Shown piece after piece: positions 41,831 to 51,547 of a stretch of 64,000 nucleotides of DNA (positions are counted from its first letter, which is position 1; each line of letters opens with the position of its first letter). Location of the stretch: NCBI RefSeq assembly GCF_031760065.1, contig NZ_CP134500.1, positions 2,480,001-2,544,000 of the forward strand, in the 5' to 3' direction. This DNA comes from Streptomyces durocortorensis. GTDB taxonomy: Bacteria > Actinomycetota > Actinomycetes > Streptomycetales > Streptomycetaceae. The position numbers and the translations under genes are program-made. A model generated the notes under the pieces. The model ran no database searches. It had not been told where the DNA came from and worked only from the letters and a program-made list of their open reading frames with translations.

Positions 41831-43018
41831 CTACGACCCACCCCCGAGGCCACTCAATACCGTCTCGGCCCGCTGCTGGGCCCGCCCGTGCACCACGAGG
41901 TCGGGGGTGATGCCCCGGCCGTCGACGTTGTGGCCGCCCGGGGTGCGGTAGTGGCCCACGGTCAGCTCGGCCACCGAGCCGCCGGGAAGCTTGCTGGGCA
42001 TCTGCACGGAGCCCTTGCCGAAGGTGGGCGTACCGACAGTGACCGCGCGGCCCCGGTCCTGGAGGGCCCCGGTCAGCAGCTCGGCGGCGCTCATCGTGCC
42101 GCCGTCGACGAGGACGACGACCGGCCGGTCCGTGTCGCCGCCCGGATCGGCGTGCAGGGCGCGCTGCTCCCCGCGTACGTCGTACGTGGCGACCAGGCCG
42201 CCGTCCAGGAAGGCGGAGGCGGCGACGACGGCCTCGGCGACGAGACCGCCGGAGTTGGCGCGCAGGTCGAGCAGTATCCCGGCCCCCTCGGGTGCGGACC
42301 GGACCGCGTCCCGGACCTTGGCCCCGGCGCCCTTGGTGAAGGCGGCGACCTTGATGAGGACCGCCGAGGAGGGCTCCGCGCCCAGCCTCCGTACGGTGAC
42401 CGCCTCGGTGGTCAGCCGGGCCCGCTCCAGGGTCCTGGTCCAGCTCCGCCCGTCCCGTACGAGCCCGAGCTCCACCCGGCTGCCCGCGGCCGCTCCCGTA
42501 CCGTCACCGCGGAGTAACGCGACGACCTCGGCGACGGGGCGTCTGTCGATACGGCGGCCGTCCAGGGTGCGCAGCAGGTCACCGGCGCGGATACCGGCCC
42601 GGTCGGCGGGGCCGCCGGGCTGGACGCGGGAGACGCTGACGGCCCCGTCGTCCGTCCGTCGGGCGGAGAGCCCGACACCGGTGTACGAGCCGTCCAGGGC
42701 CTGCTCGAACTCCTCGTACTCCCGCTGGTCGTACACCGCGCCCCAGCGGTCCCCGCTGCGGCTGACGACCTCCTCGGCGGCGTCCTTCACGGACTTCCCG
42801 TCGGCCTGCGCGTCGGCGGCGGCGTCCTCGATCTCGTCGCGGTCGACCGGGGCGACGGTCGAGGAGACGGCCCGGGTCCGCGGGCCGGGGGCGGCATCGG
42901 GCTCCTGCGGCAGCGAACCGGTCGCCGCGGCGGTGGCGAGCACGCACCCGAAGACCAATGTCAGGGCCGCCCCGCGGCAAAGGCCGCGGGGCCCGAAGCG
43001 GTGCGTACAACCCGACAT
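41831..43018 (-). CDS. C-terminal processing serine protease (S41, PDZ)
   Basis: The 395-aa protein has an N-terminal signal sequence or anchor (about 10-35, GAALTLVFGCVLATAAAT), a PDZ domain (VGLSARRTDDGAVSVSRVQPGGPADRAGIRAGDLLRTLDGR) and an S41 protease domain. The Ser-Lys dyad is visible: Ser310 in GGTMSAAELL and Lys335 in TFGKGSVQ, 25 residues apart as in Tsp proteases. It should cleave hydrophobic C-termini of exported proteins outside the membrane. ATG 43018 is preferred over the longer frame to 43084, because the added residues disrupt the signal peptide and overlap the ftsX terminator hairpin. It lies between ftsX and smpB. Confidence 0.92.
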   Translation of the reverse strand: MSGCTHRFGPRGLCRGAALTLVFGCVLATAAATGSLPQEPDAAPGPRTRAVSSTVAPVDRDEIEDAAADAQADGKSVKDAAEEVVSRSGDRWGAVYDQREYEEFEQALDGSYTGVGLSARRTDDGAVSVSRVQPGGPADRAGIRAGDLLRTLDGRRIDRRPVAEVVALLRGDGTGAAAGSRVELGLVRDGRSWTRTLERARLTTEAVTVRRLGAEPSSAVLIKVAAFTKGAGAKVRDAVRSAPEGAGILLDLRANSGGLVAEAVVAASAFLDGGLVATYDVRGEQRALHADPGGDTDRPVVVLVDGGTMSAAELLTGALQDRGRAVTVGTPTFGKGSVQMPSKLPGGSVAELTVGHYRTPGGHNVDGRGITPDLVVHGRAQQRAETVLSGLGGGS

Positions 43019-43041
43019 GGCGCCGAGTCTAGGACAAGCCT

Positions 43042-43077
43042 CCTGGGGCGGACGGGTACTTGCCCGTGCGCCCCAGG
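43042..43077 (-). terminator. Terminator of ftsEX
   Basis: CCTGGGGCG (43042-43050) pairs with CGCCCCAGG (43069-43077) and an inner ACGGG/CCCGT stem extends it. It begins 9 bp beyond the ftsX stop and precedes the protease gene. Confidence 0.75.
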
Positions 43078-43085
43078 GGCACATG

Positions 43086-44006
43086 TCACACCTTCAGGTA
43101 CTTGCGGAGCGCGAAGAGAGCCGCAACGGCCGGCATCAGGAGGCCGATCGCGAGCACCAGCGGGAGCTTGGTGAGGACCGCGTCCCAGCCGATGAAGTTG
43201 ATCAGGTTCAGCTTCTCCTGGAGCGCGAGGCCGCCGTCGATGAGGAAGTACCGGCCGCCGAGCAGCATCGCGCAGGCCAGCACGCCGCCGATCAGACCGG
43301 CGACGGCCGCCTCCATGATGAAGGGGGCCTGGATGTAGAAGCCGGAGGCTCCCACCAGGCGCATGATGCCCGTCTCACGTCTCCTGCTGAACGCGGAGAC
43401 GCGCACGGTGTTGACGATCAGGATCAGCGCGATGACCAGCATGAGGATCATCACGTAGATCGCGACGACGTTCATGCCGTTCATCAGCTCGAAGAGGTTG
43501 TCCAGGATGGACCGCTGGTCCTGGACGGACTGCACCCCGTCCCGTCCCGCGAAGGCCGTGGCGACGACCTTGTACTTCTGCGGGTCCTTGAGCTTGACGC
43601 GGAACGACTCCTGCATCTGGTCGGGCGTGATGTTGCCCGCCATCGGGGAGTCTCCGAACTGCTCCTGGTAGTGCTTGTACGCCTCGTCGGCCGTCTCGAA
43701 GTGAACGGGCTTCTGGACGGCGTCCATCTTCTCCAGATCGGCCTTGATCTGGTCCTTCTGCTCCTTGGTGACAGCACCCTTGGCACACTTGGGCATGTCC
43801 TTGGCGTCGTTCTTGTTGCAGAGGAAGATGGAGACGTTGACCTTGTCGTACCAGTAGTCCTTCATCGTGCTGACCTGCTCGCGCATCAGCAGCGCACCGC
43901 CGAACAGGGCGAGCGAGAGGGCGACGGAGACCACGACCGCGAAGGTCATCGTGAGGTTGCGGCGGAGACCGACGCCGATCTCCGACAGGACGAACTGGGC
44001 GCGCAT
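43086..44006 (-). CDS. ftsX: Cell division protein FtsX
   Basis: The 306-aa protein has a cytoplasmic N-terminus (MRAQFVLSEIGVGLRRNLTM), a first membrane helix (about 22-45), a large external loop (about 45-175, with two Cys in FLCNKNDAKDMPKCAK), and three further helices with FSRRRETGIMRLVGASGFYIQAPFI in the cytoplasmic loop. It is the permease-like half of FtsEX, which transmits ATP hydrolysis across the membrane to peptidoglycan hydrolases during division. It follows ftsE on the same strand with 60 bp between. Confidence 0.96.
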   Translation of the reverse strand: MRAQFVLSEIGVGLRRNLTMTFAVVVSVALSLALFGGALLMREQVSTMKDYWYDKVNVSIFLCNKNDAKDMPKCAKGAVTKEQKDQIKADLEKMDAVQKPVHFETADEAYKHYQEQFGDSPMAGNITPDQMQESFRVKLKDPQKYKVVATAFAGRDGVQSVQDQRSILDNLFELMNGMNVVAIYVMILMLVIALILIVNTVRVSAFSRRRETGIMRLVGASGFYIQAPFIMEAAVAGLIGGVLACAMLLGGRYFLIDGGLALQEKLNLINFIGWDAVLTKLPLVLAIGLLMPAVAALFALRKYLKV

Positions 44007-44066
44007 GGCGTCCTTTCAGTGCAGTGCTCGATGCTCGAAATGCGCGGGGGCCCGAGGACCCCCGGG

Positions 44067-44756
44067 TCAGTGCTGGTAGCCGTAGACGCCGCGCGCCTGG
44101 TCGCGTACGAGACGGCCCTGTTCGAGCTCGATGACGCGCTTGCGCATCTGGTCGACGATGTTCTGGTCGTGGGTCGCCATGATCACGGTGGTGCCGGTCC
44201 GGTTGATCCGGTCCAGCAGCTTCATGATGCCCACGGAGGTCTGCGGGTCGAGGTTGCCGGTCGGCTCGTCCGCGATCAGCAGCATGGGGCGGTTCACGAA
44301 GGCGCGGGCGATGGCCACGCGCTGCTGCTCACCGCCGGAGAGCTCTCCGGGCATCCGCTCCTCCTTGCCGCCGAGGCCGACGAGGTCGAGCACCTGGGGC
44401 ACCGCCTTGCGGATCTCACCGCGGGGCTTGCCGATGACCTCCTGCGCGAAGGCCACGTTCTCGGCGACCGTCTTGTTCGGCAGCAGACGGAAGTCCTGGA
44501 AGACCGTCCCCAGCTGGCGGCGCATCTGCGGCACCTTCCAGTTGGACAGCCGCGCGAGATCCTTGCCGAGCACATGGACCATGCCCGTGCTGGCGCGCTC
44601 CTCGCGCAGGATCAGCCGCATGAAGGTCGACTTGCCGGAGCCGGAGGAGCCCACCAGGAAGACGAACTCACCCTTCTCGATGTCCAGCGAGACATCGCGC
44701 AGAGCCGGTCGGGTCTGCTTCGGGTAGGTCTTGGAGACGTTGTCGAATCGGATCAC
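44067..44756 (-). CDS. ftsE: Cell division ATP-binding protein FtsE
   Basis: The 229-aa ABC ATPase has Walker A (GSSGSGKS, residues about 36-43), Q-loop ([10 protein letters not shown]), signature [14 protein letters not shown], Walker B ([13 protein letters not shown]) and the switch His (VIMATHD). It drives FtsX at the division site. ATG 44756 is the start. Upstream lies a divergent small zinc-ribbon membrane protein gene, about 260 bp away. Confidence 0.97.
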   Translation of the reverse strand: MIRFDNVSKTYPKQTRPALRDVSLDIEKGEFVFLVGSSGSGKSTFMRLILREERASTGMVHVLGKDLARLSNWKVPQMRRQLGTVFQDFRLLPNKTVAENVAFAQEVIGKPRGEIRKAVPQVLDLVGLGGKEERMPGELSGGEQQRVAIARAFVNRPMLLIADEPTGNLDPQTSVGIMKLLDRINRTGTTVIMATHDQNIVDQMRKRVIELEQGRLVRDQARGVYGYQH

Positions 44757-45016
44757 GGATGCACCACGGTCGGCCGGGAGTAGGTGAGCGTGACCATACG
44801 CGAACCGGGCTCACGCGTGCAGGCGGCGTCCGACAATGGGCGATTTATGGCGAATGGCCGCCCGGAACGCATCGGGGCGGACCGGGCCTTGTCCGGCGGG
44901 CCGCGCCGAAAACGGCGCGAGCTGGCACAGTGGTGGGGGGAACGGTTGCGTTTCCCTGAGCGTTGTGCGGAGAGAACGCAAGCAAGCGGCTCCGCCGCGC
45001 GGGAGGAGGAATGCGC

Positions 45017-45217
45017 ATGACCTATGACCGACTGGTGTGCGCGAACTGCGCGGCGCCCGTGAGCGAGGGTCGCTGCCGCGTCTGCCGTGCCGTGCGGCAG
45101 CAGATGCTGGAGGAGCAGGGCCAGGGCCCGCTGGCCGGGATGAGCCCCGTCATGCTGATCGCCCTGATGGTGGTGCTGCTGACCGCCCTCGCACTGCTGG
45201 CGCACCAAGCGGCCTGA
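45017..45217 (+). CDS. Small zinc-ribbon membrane protein
   Basis: This 66-aa protein has a CANC...CRVC pair of cysteine knuckles (residues 8-22), probably a zinc ribbon, and one C-terminal transmembrane helix (MSPVMLIALMVVLLTALALLAHQAA). A strong ribosome site (GGAGGAGGA) precedes ATG 45017 by about six bases; ATG 45011 two codons upstream is too close to it. I do not recognise a family name. It is divergent from ftsE and convergent with the LAETG protein gene, with a shared terminator at 45298-45338. Confidence 0.8.
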   Translation: MTYDRLVCANCAAPVSEGRCRVCRAVRQQMLEEQGQGPLAGMSPVMLIALMVVLLTALALLAHQAA

Positions 45218-45297
45218 TCCGGCCCGCCGCCCCCCTGCCCGGCCCGTCCGGGGCTCGTAAACGTGTGCGTACGCCCGTCTGAGCGGGCCTGACGCCG

Positions 45298-45338
45298 GAA
45301 GGGCCCGGAGGGAGTGAACCACTCCTTCCGGGCCCTTC
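45298..45338. terminator. Bidirectional terminator
   Basis: A stem of about 19 bp with one mismatch (45298-45316 with 45320-45338, GAAGGGCCCGG...CCGGGCCCTTC) lies between the converging zinc-ribbon and LAETG genes. Confidence 0.82.
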
Positions 45339-45411
45339 GTCATGCTGTACAGCGCCGCGTACGGGGGTCCCACTGGCTCGTTACGGAGCTCCGTACGGGC
45401 TCGTACGGGTC

Positions 45412-46308
45412 CTAGGCGACCGCACGACCGCCGCCGACCAGCCGCGGCAGGATGCGGAAGCCGATGCCGCCCGCGATCATCGTCGCGGCACCGATGACCA
45501 GGAAGGTGGTCTCGCCCGCACCGGTTTCGGCGAGTTCCTCCTTGCCCTTGCTCTGCTCGACGGGCTGGTTGCCGACGCTGTCGGTGTCGGTGTTGTTGTC
45601 CGTGCACTCGGCACCGTCGAGGTCGACGGTGCAGGTGCCGGCGCCGCCGTCGCCACCGGTCGCGGAGCCGGTGGAGCCGGTCGTACCGGCGGATCCGGTG
45701 GTTCCGCTCTGACCCTCGGACGTGTCGCCGGTGGTCTCACCCGTGGTCTCACCGGTTGTGGACGTCTCACCGGTGGTCTCACCCGTGGTCGTCTCACCCG
45801 TGGTCTCACCAGTCGTGGACGTCTCACCGGTGGTCTCACCCGTGGTCGTCTCACCCGTGGTCTCACCAGTTGTGGACGTCTCACCGGTGGTCTCACCCGT
45901 GGTCGTCTCACCCGTGGTCGTCTCACCCGTGGTCTCACCAGTTGTGGACGTCTCACCGGTGGTCTCACCCGTGGTCGTCTCACCCGTGGTCTCACCAGTT
46001 GTGGACGTCTCACCGGTGGTCTCACCCGTGGTCGTCTCACCCGTGGTCTCACCGGTCGTGGACGTCTCACCGGTGGTCTCACCCGTGGTCGTCTGCCCCT
46101 GGGTGACACCGCCCGGATCGCCGCCCTCGGTTGCGCCGGGCTCGTCGTTCTCGTCGTCCGGGCCCAGCTGGACCTGAACGTCGGCGATGCCGGAGTCGAC
46201 GCCGATCTCCAGCGCCTGCGCCGCACCGGCCGCGGTCAGCGAGGCACCCGCGGCGATGACCACACCAGCGGTTATCCGCGCGACGCGGACACGCGTCTTG
46301 TTCGTCAT
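45412..46308 (-). CDS. Sortase-anchored repetitive Thr/Gly/Glu stalk protein (LAETG)
   Basis: The 298-aa protein has a signal peptide (about 1-33, RVARITAGVVIAAGASLTAAGAAQA), a short acidic domain, about 120 residues of Thr-Gly-Glu repeats (TGETSTTGETTGETTTGET units), a segment with two cysteines (GTCTVDLDGAECTDN), and a wall-sorting signal: LAETG, a hydrophobic span (TTFLVIGAATMIAGGIGF) and a basic end (RILPRLVGGGR). LAxTG is the motif used by class E sortases of Streptomyces. The product should be covalently anchored to peptidoglycan with the repeats as a spacer. The N-terminal domain is too small to assign. Thr residues could be O-glycosylated. GGGGGT precedes ATG 46308. Confidence 0.88.
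   Translation of the reverse strand: MTNKTRVRVARITAGVVIAAGASLTAAGAAQALEIGVDSGIADVQVQLGPDDENDEPGATEGGDPGGVTQGQTTTGETTGETSTTGETTGETTTGETTGETSTTGETTGETTTGETTGETSTTGETTGETTTGETTTGETTGETSTTGETTGETTTGETTGETSTTGETTGETTTGETTGETSTTGETTGETTGDTSEGQSGTTGSAGTTGSTGSATGGDGGAGTCTVDLDGAECTDNNTDTDSVGNQPVEQSKGKEELAETGAGETTFLVIGAATMIAGGIGFRILPRLVGGGRAVA
45731..46093 (-). repeat. 57-bp tandem repeats coding for the Thr-Gly-Glu stalk
   Basis: About six units of a 57-bp repeat (19 codons) lie head to tail, one unit carrying an extra short insertion; each begins GTGGTCTCACCCGTGGTCGT on the plus strand or a close variant. Near-identity between copies, including synonymous positions, points to recent expansion or ongoing gene conversion. 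Confidence 0.9.
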
Positions 46309-46589
46309 GTGTTGCTACCCCCAGTAGCCGATCTCGTCATTGGAGCAGCCATATGCGGGCCACGGCCCTGCGGGGAATCGCTCTCGGCGGGGCCACGTCG
46401 TGCCGTGGTCACCCTGCCAGCCCCCCGGTTCACACCCGTCCCAGACATACGCATGCTGCTGTAGCACCCTGGCCAGAGTTGAGGACTACGTCAAGGCCGT
46501 TCCGTGCACTAGGCACCGATATGGGGGACTTGACGGCTAATCGGAAGCCCGACTGTGACGTATCGGGCACAGACCTCCGCAACGCAGAG
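46309..46589. other. Upstream region of the LAETG gene
   Basis: No coding sequence is supported. The stretch lies upstream of the minus-strand LAETG gene and downstream of the prfB terminator, so it should hold the LAETG promoter. It is less GC-rich than its surroundings around 46440-46560. I see no clear operator. Confidence 0.45.
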
Positions 46590-46617
46590 GGGCCCGGACA
46601 GTCACCTGTCCGGGCCC
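46590..46617 (-). terminator. Terminator of prfB
   Basis: GGGCCCGGACAG (46590-46601) pairs perfectly with CTGTCCGGGCCC (46606-46617) around TCAC, 19 bp beyond the prfB stop. Confidence 0.88.
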
Positions 46618-46636
46618 AACCTCCGTACCGCTGAAA

Positions 46637-47743
46637 CTACTTCTCCCGCTGCTTTCGCCAGCGGATGCCCGCCTCGACGAAGCCGTCGATCTCACCGTTG
46701 AAGACCGCTTCGGGGTTGCCCATCTCGAACTCCGTACGCAGGTCCTTGACCATCTGGTACGGGTGGAGGACGTACGAACGCATCTGGTTGCCCCAGGAGT
46801 TGCCGCCGTCGCCCTTGAGCGCGTTCATCTTCGCCTGCTCCTCCTGGCGGCGGCGCTCAAGGAGCTTGGCCTGGAGGACGTTCATCGCGGATGCCTTGTT
46901 CTGGATCTGCGAGCGCTCGTTCTGGCAGGAGACGACGATGCCGGTGGGCAGGTGGGTCAGACGGACCGCGGAGTCCGTGGTGTTGACGCCCTGTCCGCCG
47001 GGACCCGAGGAGCGGTAGACGTCGACGCGCAGCTCGGACTCGTCGATCTCGATGTGGTCCGTCTGCTCGACGACCGGGAGGACCTCGACGCCCGCGAAGG
47101 ACGTCTGGCGGCGGCCCTGGTTGTCGAAGGGCGAGATGCGGACCAGGCGGTGGGTGCCCTGCTCGACGGAGAGGGTGCCGTAGGCGTACGGGACCTGGAC
47201 GGCGAAGGTGGTCGACTTGATGCCCGCCTCTTCGGCGTAGGCGGTCTCGTAGACCTCGGTCTTGTAGTGGTGCTGCTCGGCCCAGCGGAGGTACATGCGC
47301 TGGAGCTTCTCCGCGAAGTCGGCGGCGTCGACGCCACCGGCCTCGGCGCGGATGGTCACCAGGGCCTCGCGCGCGTCGTACTCGCCGGAGAGGAGCGTGC
47401 GGACCTCCATCTCGTCCAGCGCCTTCTTCACGGACTCCAGCTCGGCCTCGGCCTCCGCCCGGGCGTCGGCGTCGCCCTCGTCCTCGGCGAGCTCGAAGAG
47501 GACTCCGAGGTCGTCGATGCGGCCGCGCAGGGCCTCGGCCTTGCGGACCTCTGCCTGAAGGTGCGAAAGCTTGCTGGTGATCTTCTGGGCCGCCTCCGGG
47601 TCGTCCCACAGGGACGGCGCCGCTGCCTGCTCCTCAAGCGCGGCGATCTCCGCCCTCAGCGCATCCAGGTCCAGGACGGCCTCGATCGACCCCATGGTCG
47701 AGGAGAGGGACTTCAGCTCTTCGGAAATATCGACGACTGCCAC
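46637..47743 (-). CDS. prfB: Peptide chain release factor 2
   Basis: The 368-aa protein ends translation at UGA and UAA. The stop-codon recognition tripeptide SPF is in [17 protein letters not shown] and the catalytic GGQ in [20 protein letters not shown]. The N-terminal helical domain is complete and the frame is continuous from GTG 47743, so there is no programmed +1 frameshift of the kind found in many bacterial prfB genes; feedback must work differently or be absent. It lies 82 bp downstream of the pkaB kinase gene on the same strand. Confidence 0.97.
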   Translation of the reverse strand: MAVVDISEELKSLSSTMGSIEAVLDLDALRAEIAALEEQAAAPSLWDDPEAAQKITSKLSHLQAEVRKAEALRGRIDDLGVLFELAEDEGDADARAEAEAELESVKKALDEMEVRTLLSGEYDAREALVTIRAEAGGVDAADFAEKLQRMYLRWAEQHHYKTEVYETAYAEEAGIKSTTFAVQVPYAYGTLSVEQGTHRLVRISPFDNQGRRQTSFAGVEVLPVVEQTDHIEIDESELRVDVYRSSGPGGQGVNTTDSAVRLTHLPTGIVVSCQNERSQIQNKASAMNVLQAKLLERRRQEEQAKMNALKGDGGNSWGNQMRSYVLHPYQMVKDLRTEFEMGNPEAVFNGEIDGFVEAGIRWRKQREK

Positions 47744-47824
47744 GGGTCCAGCGTAACGGCTGGACGGATGAAGCTTGCCCTCACCCGGGAAGCCGTCCGG
47801 AAGGCCGCCCGGGCGAGGGCCTTC

Positions 47825-49072
47825 TCACGGGGCCGCCGGGGCCGAGTTCTCGCTGTCCTGGGGCACCGGGTCCCCGTCACCGCCGCCGGTCGCCAGCCAG
47901 CCGCCCACCGCGACGGCCCCGCACAGGGCCAGGGCGGCGATGCTCAGGGTGATGCGGCGCTTACGGAGGGCGGCCGCCTTGTTACGGGCGGAGCCGGGGC
48001 GGGGGCGGCCCGGGGAGCGCGGGGCGCGGGCCGTGCCGAGGGGACCGCCCGCCAACTCGTCGGGGGCCGGGACACGCATGCTCGTGTGGGTGTCCCGGTT
48101 GGAGTCGGGCGCGGAGCCGGGCACCAGCGGGACCGCCCCGCGGCGGCGCGGCTCCTCGGCGGACGGGGCGTACTGCTGCTCGTCGTAGACCGGGGACTCC
48201 TGGTCGGTCTCGTCGGCGTCGGGCTCGTCCACCTCCAGGGGCGGGATGCCCGCCAGCAGCGGAAGCAGTTCCCGCAGCCGTACGGCGAGCTCCGAGGCGC
48301 GCAGCCGGGAGGCGGGGGCCTTGGCCAGGCACTGCACCAGGAGCTGCCAGAGCTCCTCGGGGATACCGGGGAGCGGGACGACCGTCTCGGTGACGTGGCG
48401 GCGCAGGACCGCGCCGGGGTGGCCGCCGCCGAAGGGGGTGAACCCGGCCAGCAGCTCGTAGAGCACGGTCGCCAGGGCGTAGATGTCGACGGCGGCGCGC
48501 GGCGGGAGGCCCTCGACGATCTCGGGGGCCAGGTAGTCCGGTGTGCCGATGATCTTCGTGGCCTTGGTTCGGCGCGGGGTGTCGATGAGCTTGGCGACGC
48601 CGAAGTCGGTGAGCAGGGCGGGATGGGCGCCGCCGGGGCCGAGGGGGCCCTCCATGTCGAGCAGGATGTTCTCCGGCTTGACGTCCCGGTGGACCACTCC
48701 GGCCCGGTGCGCGGCGGCCAGCCCGTCGGCGACGTCCGCGATGATCGCGACGGCGGCCTCGGGGGCGAGGCGGCGCTCGCGGTCCAGGCGGGTGCGCAGG
48801 TCGGTGCCGCGTACGAGCGTCATGACCAGGGCGAGGTCGTTGCCGTCCACGACGAGGTCCCGGACGGCGACCACGTGCGGGTGGTCGAGCCCGAGCAGAG
48901 CGGTGCGCTCCTGCACGAACCGGCCCACGAGCTCCTGGTCGGACGCGAGGTCCTCGCGGAGCAGCTTGATGGCGACCGGGCCCTCGGGCCCCTCGCCGAG
49001 CCACACCGTGCCGGCGCTGCCGCGCCCCAGGATCTGGTGGGCGGTGTACCGGCTGCCGATATTCCGTGCCAA
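47825..49072 (-). CDS. pkaB: Membrane Ser/Thr protein kinase PkaB
   Basis: The 415-aa protein has a Hanks-type kinase domain (about 8-275): GRGSAGTVWLG, VAIKLL, HRDVKPENILLD, TDFGVAKL and GTPDYLAPE are all intact. After a Pro/Arg-rich juxtamembrane segment with PDELAGGPLG, a transmembrane helix lies near the end (ITLSIAALALCGAVAVGGWLA) with only about 25 residues outside. TTG 49072 is the start because GAGGGAG lies five bases upstream and the length then matches the 417-aa PkaB I recall from S. coelicolor. It is downstream of pkaA, with a hairpin between, and upstream of prfB. Substrates are unknown. Confidence 0.9.
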   Translation of the reverse strand: MARNIGSRYTAHQILGRGSAGTVWLGEGPEGPVAIKLLREDLASDQELVGRFVQERTALLGLDHPHVVAVRDLVVDGNDLALVMTLVRGTDLRTRLDRERRLAPEAAVAIIADVADGLAAAHRAGVVHRDVKPENILLDMEGPLGPGGAHPALLTDFGVAKLIDTPRRTKATKIIGTPDYLAPEIVEGLPPRAAVDIYALATVLYELLAGFTPFGGGHPGAVLRRHVTETVVPLPGIPEELWQLLVQCLAKAPASRLRASELAVRLRELLPLLAGIPPLEVDEPDADETDQESPVYDEQQYAPSAEEPRRRGAVPLVPGSAPDSNRDTHTSMRVPAPDELAGGPLGTARAPRSPGRPRPGSARNKAAALRKRRITLSIAALALCGAVAVGGWLATGGGDGDPVPQDSENSAPAAP

Positions 49073-49185
49073 GACTGCTCCCTCAGCGGCTGGCGGTGGA
49101 CCCCCGGGCGACAAAGTCGTGGACCCCGGTCGACAAAGTTACGCGCCGTTGGGGGTGCCGCGTGCCCAGGATGGCCTCGACCTTC

Positions 49186-49216
49186 ACTTCTCCGGGGCAT
49201 TTCGCCCCGGAGAAGT
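49186..49216 (-). terminator. Terminator of pkaA
   Basis: ACTTCTCCGGGGC (49186-49198) pairs perfectly with GCCCCGGAGAAGT (49204-49216), a 13-bp stem with five-base loop 31 bp past the pkaA stop. pkaB therefore probably has its own promoter between here and 49072. Confidence 0.82.
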
Positions 49217-49246
49217 CGACAAAGGGACAGAGTCGCTGCGGCGAGG

Positions 49247-50917
<1,671 letters not shown>

Positions 50918-51547
50918 GTCATGCGCTCCCTGCTGATCGTGGTGCTTGCGGTCCCCCGGGCCCCACCCGGATGTTCCGGCCCACTCTAAGGGGTGTCTCG
51001 CCGGTCAGGGCCGGTCAGGCCGCGGCGTCTGGTGCGGTGCATCGCAAGGCGCCGGAGCGTCCTCAATCGCGGAGCGATTCGGACGTTTCGGCAACGCGGC
51101 GAGGTGCCGTGCCAGGGGTCGCGGGCCCGGCCATGACCGGCGAGACACCCCCTGGTGCCGCCGAACGGGGCACCAGGTGGGGTTCATGTTTCGGGGTAAG
51201 ACGGCCAGACCGGGCAGATGGTTGCCGCACGGCGGCTCACAGGTCTGCCGCGCGTTCGCGAGGCGGGCGGATGCCGCCCCCAACTCCCCGCCGCCCCCTC
51301 CGGGCGGCGGGATCCGGACGCAAGCGGTCACTTTTGCGCCCACAGCCGACCATTCAAGATCATTTAAAGGTGACCGCCGGGCGTGTTGTCAGCGGCAGGT
51401 GCAAGGATGCCTCCAGCACGGATCTGCGGGGTCGGAGTCTCGCGGTACGTGACGACCTGTACGGACGACGTGTCCGTGCCGGGTAGGGGGAATCACAGGG
51501 CGTTTCCCCTGCCGGGCACCCCCGCGCAGAAGGGACCGCCGACGGCG
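50918..51547. other. Divergent intergenic region pkaA / FHA-FtsK gene
   Basis: No gene is supported in these 630 bp; frames on both strands have no family signature. It must carry both divergent promoters. It contains the 162-bp inverted-repeat element at 50990-51151, a strong hairpin just after it (CCTGGTGCC 51151-51159 with GGCACCAGG 51169-51177), and an A/T-rich patch near 51350-51370 (TTCAAGATCATTTAAAGG), the most promoter-like spot for the plus-strand gene. Confidence 0.55.
50990..51151. mobile_element. Candidate MITE-like element bounded by 24-bp inverted repeats
   Basis: The ends are inverted copies at 50990-51013 and 51128-51151, identical at 23 of 24 positions, with outermost GGGGTGTCTCGCCGGTCA. 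The interior of 114 bp has no coding capacity. The end sequence resembles ends of IS5-group elements, but no clean target duplication is visible (CTAA on the left, CTGG on the right). It could instead be a cruciform or structured RNA. Confidence 0.4.

Noticed and set aside
45731..46093. Possible CRISPR array
   Set aside because: The units are adjacent 57-bp in-frame coding repeats without unique spacers, inside a wall-protein gene.
45722..46177. Plus-strand frame coding for SPVV repeats
   Set aside because: It is the reverse reading of the Thr-Gly-Glu repeats; the minus-strand frame has signal peptide, LAETG motif and start signals.
46637..47743. Programmed +1 frameshift in prfB
   Set aside because: The reading frame is continuous from the start to the stop with complete domain 1; no internal stop or slippery site is needed.
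51005..51343. Possible 112-codon gene on the minus strand upstream of pkaA
   Set aside because: No ribosome site, no recognisable domain, and it overlaps the inverted-repeat element and a hairpin.
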